Below, piece after piece: positions 1-6,417 of a stretch of DNA of 64,000 nucleotides. The stretch covers positions 62,001 to 126,000 of the forward strand of contig NZ_BKAH01000005.1 of NCBI RefSeq assembly GCF_007992455.1. The letters are read 5' to 3'. This DNA comes from Microbacterium saccharophilum. GTDB lineage: Bacteria; Actinomycetota; Actinomycetes; Actinomycetales; Microbacteriaceae. The notes under the pieces are model-generated. The model worked only from the letters and a program-made list of their open reading frames with translations. It was not told where the DNA came from and did no database searches. The first letter of the stretch is position 1. Each line of letters begins with the position of its first letter. The translations under genes and the position numbers were made by a program.

Positions 1-1054
1 CGGTGACATCGGGGGCGGATGCCGCGGCCACGACGTCGTCGGCGGTCTCGGTGGGGAGGTCGAGCACCTCCTGGATGCGTCCGAGCGCGCCGAGCGCCTG
101 GTTCACCGACGTGATCGCGCCGAAGAACGACCCGAGCGGTGCGATGAGGAAGAAGAGGAACATGACGAAGGTCACGAGGGCGGCGATCGAGATCGCGCCG
201 GATGCCACGCGGAAACCGCCCACGCCGAGGACGACGAGCAGCGACAGCTGCAGCGCGACGCCGGCGATCGGGACGACGAGCGCCGATGCCTTCGCGACGT
301 TCACGCCGGCGTCGTAGGCGTCGGCCGCGGTCGCGGAGATCGACTCCTGCTCACGGTCGGCGGCACCGGCCGCGCGGATGGTCCGGATCGAGCCGATGGC
401 GCGCTCGACGCCGGAGGCGAGCTCGCCCACCTTCTCCTGCTGCACCTGGGTGGAGCGGCGGATGCGGCCGCTCAGCACTCCCACGACCCCGACCGAGACG
501 CCGACGACCACGAGGATCAGCAGCAGCAGGACCGGATCGATCACGAGCATCGCGATGATCGCGCCGAGGAAGATGAGGGCGTTGCCCACCGAGTCGGCGA
601 GCCCCTGTGTGAGGACGGCGTACAGCAGGGTCGTGTCGGTGCCGACCCGGGAGACGAGGTCGCCGGTGCGGCGCGCGTCGTACTCCTGCACCGGCAGGTG
701 CAGGAGGCGCGCGATGAGGCGGCGGCGGCTGGAGAGCACGACGGCGGTGCCGGTGCGCTGCAGGAGGTAGTGCTGGAAGCCGCTGATGAGGGAGGACACG
801 ATCACGAGTGCGACGAGCGCCCAGACGAGGATGCCGAGCGCCTCGCCGGACTGGACGCGCTCGATGAGCTGGCCGACGACGAGCGGCTGCCCGAGTGTCG
901 TGACGGCGGCGAGGATGCTGAGCACGGTGACCAGGACGAGGACGCCCTTGTGCTCGAAGAGGAACGGCAGCAGTTGGCGAAGGCTCGCACGGGGGCCGTC
1001 GTCCTTCGCGGGGCGGCGCGGTCCGCGGGTGCGGCGGGCGGTGTCGGAAGACAT
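1..1054 (-). CDS. ABC exporter half-transporter, N-terminal part (cut by window edge)
   Basis: The visible 351 codons begin MSSDTARRTRGPRRP and form the membrane domain of a type I ABC exporter (ABC_membrane family). Hydrophobic spans follow a basic cytoplasmic tail, and the stretch LLHLPVQEYDARRTGDLVSR matches the intracellular coupling-loop region of MsbA/LmrA-type half-transporters. The ATPase domain would lie beyond base 1 and is not seen. It probably exports a lipid, peptide or drug as a homo- or heterodimer. It lies 85 bp downstream of the small HTH gene on the same strand, so the two are probably co-transcribed and the regulator may control it. Fold assignment is good; substrate unknown. 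Confidence 0.85.
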   Translation of the reverse strand, partial: MSSDTARRTRGPRRPAKDDGPRASLRQLLPFLFEHKGVLVLVTVLSILAAVTTLGQPLVVGQLIERVQSGEALGILVWALVALVIVSSLISGFQHYLLQRTGTAVVLSSRRRLIARLLHLPVQEYDARRTGDLVSRVGTDTTLLYAVLTQGLADSVGNALIFLGAIIAMLVIDPVLLLLILVVVGVSVGVVGVLSGRIRRSTQVQQEKVGELASGVERAIGSIRTIRAAGAADREQESISATAADAYDAGVNVAKASALVVPIAGVALQLSLLVVLGVGGFRVASGAISIAALVTFVMFLFFLIAPLGSFFGAITSVNQALGALGRIQEVLDLPTETADDVVAAASAPDVT

Positions 1055-1139
1055 GACGGGGCGTCCTCGGTTCTGGGGTGGCGATGCGTGGGGGTGGATG
1101 CCGGTGGGCGGCGCAGTCCGCGCGGCACGGGCGGTGCTT

Positions 1140-1352
1140 CTATCTTCGTCCGTACTTCTTGTGCACGGCCTGGCGGGTCACGCCCAGGGCGTCGGCGATC
1201 GCGACCCAGGAGTAGCCCTGCCCGCGGGCGCGGCGGACCTGCTCGGCTTCGGCGCGGGCGAGCTCGGCGTGCAGCGCGTGCAGGCGCCGCAGTTCGGGGA
1301 GCGGGTCACCGCCCTCGGCGGCGCCGATCGCGGTGCGCAGTTGGTCGCTCAC
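1140..1352 (-). CDS. Small helix-turn-helix DNA-binding protein
   Basis: A 70-residue protein starting at GTG 1352 behind a strong ribosome site (GGGAGGG). Residues about 45-70 read as a helix-turn-helix with the recognition segment IADALGVTRQAVHKKYGRR; the N-terminal half is a charged amphipathic helix rich in Ala, Glu and Arg that could dimerise. A longer reading frame runs upstream to 2180 but overlaps the ABC ATPase gene and lacks a ribosome site, so I reject that start. It sits between two export systems, and its promoter carries two 16-bp palindromes that overlap the -35 and -10 boxes, which suggests a self-regulated local repressor. The ligand is unknown. Confidence 0.8.
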   Translation of the reverse strand: MSDQLRTAIGAAEGGDPLPELRRLHALHAELARAEAEQVRRARGQGYSWVAIADALGVTRQAVHKKYGRR

Positions 1353-1398
1353 AAGCCCTCCCGAGTGTCGGAGGGATGCCGCGGGTGCGGCATCCGCC

Positions 1399-1414
1399 GT
1401 CAACCATAGTTGAC
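1399..1414. promoter_or_regulatory. Operator-like palindrome 1
   Basis: GTCAACCATAGTTGAC has perfect 6-bp arms GTCAAC/GTTGAC around a CATA centre. Read on the minus strand it contains the -10 box TATGGT (1408-1403) of the small HTH gene. A repressor bound here would block that promoter. Confidence 0.75.
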
Positions 1415-1427
1415 GGTCGCACGCGCT

Positions 1428-1443
1428 GTCAACCAGGGTTGAC
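1428..1443. promoter_or_regulatory. Operator-like palindrome 2
   Basis: GTCAACCAGGGTTGAC has the same 6-bp arms as the first site, 29 bp away centre to centre. On the minus strand it overlaps the -35 box TTGACA (1432-1427), which lies 18 nt from TATGGT. For the divergent ABC-2 operon it lies about 42-57 bp upstream of the predicted transcription start. Confidence 0.75.
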
Positions 1444-1472
1444 GCGCTCGCCGCACTGTCCGCCGCCTTCGC

Positions 1473-1485
1473 TACTGTGGTCCGG
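1473..1485 (+). promoter_or_regulatory. Leaderless promoter of the ABC-2 exporter operon
   Basis: A -10 box TACTGT at 1473-1478 is followed after 6 nt by the GTG start at 1485, and no ribosome site is visible. This fits a leaderless transcript. Confidence 0.5.
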
Positions 1486-2426
1486 TGCCTGAACCCGTCA
1501 TCTCCGCCCAGAACCTCGTGAAGGCCTACAAGGTCAAGGGCAAGCCCGACTTCCTCGCCGTGGACGGGCTGTCGTTCGAGGTCGCTCCGGGGGAGTCCTT
1601 CGGGCTCCTCGGCCCCAACGGCGCGGGCAAGTCCACGACGATGAAGATGATCGGCGCGGTGTCCACGCGCACGAGCGGCGACCTGTCGATCCTCGGCCTC
1701 GACCCCGACCAGTACGGTCCGGAGATCCGGTCGCGCCTGGGCGTCGTCCCCCAGCAGGACAACCTCGACGGCGAGCTCAACGCCCGCGAGAACCTGTACA
1801 TCTACGGGCGCTACTTCGGCCTGCCGGGCAAGGTCTGCCAGGAGAAGGCCGACGAACTGCTCGCGTTCGCGCAGCTCGAGGACAAGGCCAAGAGCAAGGT
1901 CGACCAGCTCTCCGGCGGCATGAAGCGGCGCCTCACGATCGCGCGCGGGCTCATCAACGACCCGCGCATCCTCCTGCTCGACGAACCGACGACCGGCCTC
2001 GACCCGCAGGCCCGGCACGTCCTGTGGGATCGTCTGTTCCGTCTCAAGGAGCGCGGCACGACCCTCGTCCTGACGACGCACTACATGGACGAGGCCGAGC
2101 AGCTGTGCGACCGCCTCATCGTCGTGGACAAGGGACGCATCATGGCCGAGGGCACCCCGGCCTCCCTCATCCGCGAGCACTCCAGCCGGGAGGTGCTCGA
2201 GGTGCGCTTCGGCTCCGACCGCAACGCCCAGGTCGCCGGTCAGCTGGGGGCGGTCGGCGACCGCGTCGAGGTGCTGCCGGACCGCATCCTCATCTACACG
2301 GAGAACGGCGAGGCGGCGCTCGAACGCGTCACCGCCGCCGGCCTCACCCCGATCACGAGCCTCGTGCGCCGTTCGAGCCTGGAGGACGTGTTCCTGCGCC
2401 TCACCGGAAGGTCGCTGATCGAATGA
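1485..2426 (+). CDS. ABC-2 exporter ATP-binding protein (DrrA/NodI-like)
   Basis: A 313-residue ATPase that powers export by the two permeases encoded directly downstream. Walker A GPNGAGKST is at residues 43-51, the signature LSGGMKRRL at about 142-150, Walker B ILLLDEPTTGLD at about 162-173, and the switch His lies in TTHYMDEAEQ near 199. The TTHYMDEAE form and the extra C-terminal domain of about 80 residues are typical of the DrrA/CcmA drug and polysaccharide export group. The stop overlaps the next start (ATGA), so translation is coupled. The palindromes upstream suggest control by the small HTH protein. The substrate cannot be told from sequence. Confidence 0.92.
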   Translation: MPEPVISAQNLVKAYKVKGKPDFLAVDGLSFEVAPGESFGLLGPNGAGKSTTMKMIGAVSTRTSGDLSILGLDPDQYGPEIRSRLGVVPQQDNLDGELNARENLYIYGRYFGLPGKVCQEKADELLAFAQLEDKAKSKVDQLSGGMKRRLTIARGLINDPRILLLDEPTTGLDPQARHVLWDRLFRLKERGTTLVLTTHYMDEAEQLCDRLIVVDKGRIMAEGTPASLIREHSSREVLEVRFGSDRNAQVAGQLGAVGDRVEVLPDRILIYTENGEAALERVTAAGLTPITSLVRRSSLEDVFLRLTGRSLIE

Positions 2427-3277
2427 GCGCGACCTCGACGCACCCGACGCTCGACGAGCTGCGCGCGGAAGCGCTCGAGTGGGGCCGGAAGCCGCGCCGG
2501 CGCGGCAGCTGGTACGTGACCGAGCACATGGTGCGCGCGATGCGCGCGTACGGCTGGACGATCATCGTCGGCGCCCTCGGGCAGCCGATCATGTACCTCC
2601 TGGGCCTGGCGGTGGGTCTCGCCGCGCTCATCCAGGCGCCGATCGTCGACCACGGGCAGGAGGTCAGCTATCTCGTCTTCGTCGCACCCGCGCTGCTCGT
2701 GACGGCCGCGATCGCCGTGGCATCCGAGGAGATGACCTACCCCGTCATGGCGGGCTTCAAGTGGCGCCGCTACTTCTACGGCTTCAACGCGTCACCGCTC
2801 GGCAGTCCGCAGATCGCGAACGGCGTGATCGCCGGCGCGGCGGCCCGTATGTTCGTCGCCGTCGCCGCCTACTACCTCTTCATCTGGATCTTCGGCGCGG
2901 TGCCCAGCCCCTCGACCGGCTGGATCGCCATCTTCGCCGGTGTCGCCGCAGGACTCGCCTTCGGCATTCCCCTCATGGCATACGCCGGTTCCATCGAGGA
3001 CGACAAGGGGCAGTTCGCCCTCGTGCAGCGGTTCCTCTTCATGCCGATGTTCCTCTTCTCCGGCACCTTCTACCCGCTCGAGACCCTGCCGGGGTGGCTG
3101 CAGTGGATCGGGTGGATCTCGCCGCTGTGGCACGGCGCGCAGATCGGCCGGGTGGCCACGTACGGCGCCGACGTGGATGCCGGCATGCTCACGGTGCACG
3201 TCGCCTACCTGCTCGTCCTCTGCGTCGTCGGCTACCTGTGGGGCCGCCGCGTGTTCACCGAAAGGCTCGCGAAATGA
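2423..3277 (+). CDS. ABC-2 type permease, first subunit
   Basis: A 284-residue membrane protein with about six transmembrane segments after a 35-residue cytoplasmic N-terminus. The stretch FMPMFLFSGTFYPLETLPGW followed by ISPLWHG is the characteristic ABC-2 (DrrB/NodJ) motif before the last helix. The start at 2423 overlaps the ATPase stop by four bases; an in-frame upstream extension lies inside the ATPase gene and is rejected. It forms the translocation pore together with the next gene product and the ATPase. The existence of two distinct permease genes suggests a heterodimeric pore. Confidence 0.9.
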   Translation: MSATSTHPTLDELRAEALEWGRKPRRRGSWYVTEHMVRAMRAYGWTIIVGALGQPIMYLLGLAVGLAALIQAPIVDHGQEVSYLVFVAPALLVTAAIAVASEEMTYPVMAGFKWRRYFYGFNASPLGSPQIANGVIAGAAARMFVAVAAYYLFIWIFGAVPSPSTGWIAIFAGVAAGLAFGIPLMAYAGSIEDDKGQFALVQRFLFMPMFLFSGTFYPLETLPGWLQWIGWISPLWHGAQIGRVATYGADVDAGMLTVHVAYLLVLCVVGYLWGRRVFTERLAK

Positions 3278-4092
3278 CCGCCGTCGCCGAGGCGCCGACC
3301 CGCCGCGGCGGGGTGCGTGCGCTGTGGGCCGGGAACCCCGGCGCCGTCGTGCAGCGCGGGATCCTCGCCGCCCGCTCGTCGAGCTGGATCGTCGTGCTGT
3401 CGGGCTTCTTCGAGCCCGTGTTCTATCTGGCATCCATGGGGATCGGGCTGGGCTCGCTCGTCGGCGACCTGCAGACCTCGCAGGGCGTGGAGGTCAGCTA
3501 CGCCGCGTTCATCGCCCCGGCGCTGCTGGCGGTCTCGGCCATGAACGGCGCGATCTACGACTCGACCTGGAACGTCTTCTTCAAGCTCAACTACGGCAAG
3601 CTCTACGAGGGGATGCTGTCCACCTCGCTCGGACCGCTCGATGTCGCCTTCGGAGAGATCCTCTACGCCCTCCTGCGCGGCCTGCTGTACGCGTCGGGCT
3701 TCATGATCATCATGCAGATCCTCGGGCTGAACCTCGCCCCGACGGCGATCCTCGCGATCCCCGCCGTGCTGCTGATCGCGTTCGGCTTCGCGAGCCTCGG
3801 GATGGCGGTCACGAGCTACATGAAGACGTTCCAGCAGATGGACTGGATCAACTTCGTGCTCCTGCCGATGTTCCTCTTCTCGGCGACGTTCTACCCGATC
3901 ACGGTGTACCCGGAGTTCGTGCAGGGGATCGTCATGGCCTTCCCGCTGTGGCACGGCGTGGAGCTCGTCCGGGGGCTCACGACGGGCGTCCTGTCCGGCG
4001 ACATGCTGTGGCATGTCCTCTACTACGTCGTCATGATCGCGGTGGGCCTCGTCTTCACGACCAAGCGCCTGCGCGTCCTCTTCCTCGACTGA
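3274..4092 (+). CDS. ABC-2 type permease, second subunit
   Basis: A 272-residue homologue of the preceding permease, also with about six transmembrane segments and the paired motif LLPMFLFSATFYPITVYPEF then FPLWHG. Its start overlaps the preceding stop by four bases, making the third gene of a tightly coupled ATPase-permease-permease unit. The N-terminus is short and Arg-rich (APTRRGG). Family and topology are clear; the exported compound is not. The operon ends here, followed by a repeat-rich spacer of about 300 bp. Confidence 0.9.
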   Translation: MTAVAEAPTRRGGVRALWAGNPGAVVQRGILAARSSSWIVVLSGFFEPVFYLASMGIGLGSLVGDLQTSQGVEVSYAAFIAPALLAVSAMNGAIYDSTWNVFFKLNYGKLYEGMLSTSLGPLDVAFGEILYALLRGLLYASGFMIIMQILGLNLAPTAILAIPAVLLIAFGFASLGMAVTSYMKTFQQMDWINFVLLPMFLFSATFYPITVYPEFVQGIVMAFPLWHGVELVRGLTTGVLSGDMLWHVLYYVVMIAVGLVFTTKRLRVLFLD

Positions 4093-4170
4093 CCCCGGCG
4101 CGCTCGCGGGTCGGGACGGGGCGGGGCTGCGCGTGCGCGTCGCCGCGGCCCGGGCGGGGGATCTTCGCCC

Positions 4171-4332
4171 GCGCCGAAGTGCGGGTCCCGAGCGGGCGCA
4201 CCCACCATTCGGCGCGGGTGAAGGAGCGGCCCCGGTCTGAACCGCGCCGAAGTGCGGGTCCCGAGCGGGCGCACCCGCCATTCGGCGCGGGTGAAGGCCC
4301 GGCCCCGGTTTGGCCGCCGCCGAAGTGCGGGT
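4171..4332. repeat. Tandem 73-bp repeat made of REP-like palindromes
   Basis: The 307-bp gap 4093-4399 holds no gene but contains 2.2 copies of a 73-bp unit starting at 4171, 4244 and about 4317. Each full unit holds an imperfect palindrome of 16-bp arm, 13-nt loop and 16-bp arm: 4171-4186/4200-4215 and 4244-4259/4273-4288. The left arm is GCGCCGAAGTGCGGGT; the right arm of unit 2 matches its complement at 14 of 16 positions. The third unit is only a left arm. A related single copy lies at 17109-17153. The element separates two convergent genes and may also act as a terminator. Confidence 0.8.
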
Positions 4333-4399
4333 CCCGGCCGGAGGAAAGACGGATGCCGCGAGGCCGGGGCCCCGCGGCATCCGCGCATCGTCACCGGGT

Positions 4400-5839
4400 T
4401 CAGAGCGACGCGGTCTCGCCCAGGCCGATGTTGGTGTCGTAGTCGACGTCCTTGGTCTCCTTCGACAGCACGAGCGCGATGAACGTCAGGACGCTCGCTC
4501 CCGTGAGGTAGACCCCGACGAGCCACGGCTGACCATCCGCCGCGGCCCACAGGGCGACGGCCACGATCGGGGCGAGCGCGGCACCGAGGATCGACGACAC
4601 GTTGTACGCGATCGCCGAGCCGGTGTACCGCACGTTCGTCGGGAAGAGCTCCGGCAGGATGGCGCCCATCGGCCCGAACGTCGCCCCCATGAGCATGAAG
4701 CCGAGGATGAGGAACGCCTGCACGAGTGCGCCGGTGAACTTCGGGTCGAGCTGCGGCATGAGGAACACGTTGAACAGCAGACCGAACACGCCGATCCCGG
4801 CCGTGACCCACAGCAGCAGCTTGCGACGGCCGATCGCGTCGGCCACCGGGCCGGAGAGCAGCGTGAAGATGCCGAAGAACACGACGCCGATGATCTGCAT
4901 GATCACGAAGTCGGTGTACCCGAACCCGAGCCCGGGGACGTAGGCCGCCGCATCGAACGGCGTCCCGGCGGCGTCCGCCGCCTCCCGGGCCGTCTCGAGG
5001 CCGGCCTTCGTGCCGTAGGAGAGCGTGAAGCTCGTCATGAGGTAGAACAGCACGTAGGTCGCGAGCATGATGAACGTGCCGAGGATCAGCTGCCACCAGT
5101 GCCGGCGGATGACCTCGCCGAGCGGGAACTTCCGGATCGCCCCGGACTTCTCCGCCTTCGAGAAGGTCTCGGACTCCACGAGCTTGAGGCGCACCCACAG
5201 GCCGATGATGACCATCACGGCCGAGAACAGGAACGGCACGCGCCAGCCCCACGTGAGGAAGGCCTCCGAGCGCTGCGCCGGCCCGTCGGGGTGGGGCAGG
5301 GCGAAGTTGATGATCAGGAAGACCGTGTTCGCGATGATGAAGCCGATGGGCGCGCCCAGCTGCGGGAACGTGCCGTACCAGGCACGTTTGCCCGCGGGGG
5401 CGTTCTCGGTCGCCACCAGCGCCGCGCCGGACCACTCGCCGCCGAGCGCGAAGCCCTGGAAGAGGCGCAGGACCAGCAGCAGGAGGGCGGCCCACCAGCC
5501 GATCTCGTTGTAGGTGGGGAGCAGGCCGATGAGGAAGGTCGCGATGCCCATCGTGAGCAGGGATGCCACGAGGGTCGCCTTGCGGCCGAATTTGTCGCCG
5601 AAGTGGCCGAAGATGACCGCACCGATGGGACGGGCGACCATGGCGGCGCCGAAGACGGCGAACGAGGACAGCAGGGCCGTCGTCTCGTCGCCGGTGGGGA
5701 AGAAGAGGACGGGGAAGACCAGGACGGCGGCGGTCGCGTAGACGTAGAAGTCGTAGAACTCGATCGTCGTGCCGACGAGGCTCGCCGTGATGACGCGGGA
5801 GCGGGGGTTGGCGGGGGCGGTTGTCGTAGCTGCAGACAT
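4400..5839 (-). CDS. MFS transporter, metabolite:H+ symporter (MHS) family
   Basis: A 479-residue protein with about 12 hydrophobic segments. GTTIEFYDFYVYATAA in helix 1, the loop GHFGDKFGRKATL between helices 2 and 3, and the segment FQGFALGGEWSGAALVATEN are hallmarks of the ProP/ShiA/KgtP-like MHS group, which imports small organic acids, betaines or shikimate with protons. A long periplasmic insert near residues 295-320 (LETAREAADAAGTPFDAAAY) is usual in actinobacterial members. It is monocistronic. I see no good ribosome site before the ATG; the substrate is not predictable. Confidence 0.9.
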   Translation of the reverse strand: MSAATTTAPANPRSRVITASLVGTTIEFYDFYVYATAAVLVFPVLFFPTGDETTALLSSFAVFGAAMVARPIGAVIFGHFGDKFGRKATLVASLLTMGIATFLIGLLPTYNEIGWWAALLLLVLRLFQGFALGGEWSGAALVATENAPAGKRAWYGTFPQLGAPIGFIIANTVFLIINFALPHPDGPAQRSEAFLTWGWRVPFLFSAVMVIIGLWVRLKLVESETFSKAEKSGAIRKFPLGEVIRRHWWQLILGTFIMLATYVLFYLMTSFTLSYGTKAGLETAREAADAAGTPFDAAAYVPGLGFGYTDFVIMQIIGVVFFGIFTLLSGPVADAIGRRKLLLWVTAGIGVFGLLFNVFLMPQLDPKFTGALVQAFLILGFMLMGATFGPMGAILPELFPTNVRYTGSAIAYNVSSILGAALAPIVAVALWAAADGQPWLVGVYLTGASVLTFIALVLSKETKDVDYDTNIGLGETASL

Positions 5840-5967
5840 GCGGGGAGGAGGACCTGTCGGTGGAAGGGGGAAGTCCTCGTGGGACGCACCGGTGGCGGGC
5901 GTCCGTGGCAGGGGTGGCGCGGCGGACGCGGCGACGTGGGGACACCGGGGCGTCGGCGTTGTCGCCG

Positions 5968-5999
5968 GCGCACGAGGGTCGAGTTTACCCCTCGTGCGC
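5968..5999. terminator. 11-bp inverted repeat, terminator-like
   Basis: GCGCACGAGGG (5968-5978) pairs perfectly with CCCTCGTGCGC (5989-5999) across a 10-nt loop. It lies 14 bp after the stop of the minus-strand membrane protein gene, as expected of its terminator, although no T-run follows. It also lies about 130 bp upstream of the MFS start and could serve there as an operator. Confidence 0.6.
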
Positions 6000-6013
6000 G
6001 GAAGCGGCCGGGC

Positions 6014-6364
6014 TCAGCGCCAGAGCACCGCGAGCGCGGCGTTGGTGAAGGTGAGGATGCCGATGAGCCAGAACACGACCGGCGGCACCCCGCCCGCCTT
6101 GCGTTCGCGGGCGGCGCCGACACCCAGCAGCGCGCCGATCACGAGCAGGATGACGAGCTTCGTGCCGATCTTGACGTAGTTCAGGTCGTACTCGATGCCC
6201 CACGGTGCGGCGAGGGCGAAGCCCGCGACGCCCGCGATGGCGAGACCCCAGTGCATGAGGCGCGTGATGCGATGCTGTCCGACGGCCTCGACGGCCCAGG
6301 CGCCGAAGAGCACGGCGAACCCGACGAGGTGGACGAGGACGACGGCGTGCCGCAGGATCTCCAT
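6014..6364 (-). CDS. Small integral membrane protein, four helices
   Basis: A 116-residue protein with four hydrophobic segments: about 5-27, 38-55, 64-85 and 95-115. The pattern HAVVLVHLVGFAVLFGAW followed by a short loop and a conserved-looking YDLNYVKIGTKLVIL helix resembles uncharacterised actinobacterial membrane proteins; I assign no function. The ATG follows a leaderless-type promoter (TAGACT, 6-nt spacer). It is flanked by a TPM-domain gene upstream on the same strand, but 53 bp and its own promoter separate them. Confidence 0.8.
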   Translation of the reverse strand: MEILRHAVVLVHLVGFAVLFGAWAVEAVGQHRITRLMHWGLAIAGVAGFALAAPWGIEYDLNYVKIGTKLVILLVIGALLGVGAARERKAGGVPPVVFWLIGILTFTNAALAVLWR

Positions 6365-6370
6365 GCCGTC

Positions 6371-6376
6371 AGTCTA
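6371..6376 (-). promoter_or_regulatory. Leaderless -10 box, TAGACT
   Basis: On the minus strand TAGACT precedes ATG 6364 by 6 nt, with no ribosome site in between. Confidence 0.5.
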
Positions 6377-6417
6377 GCTGAAGGTTCGCGCCCGGACGAG
6401 GTGCGCCCCGCGGCGGT

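Noticed and set aside
4171..4332. Possible CRISPR array
   Set aside because: The repeat unit is 73 bp with no unique spacers, and only 2.2 copies occur. There are no cas genes.
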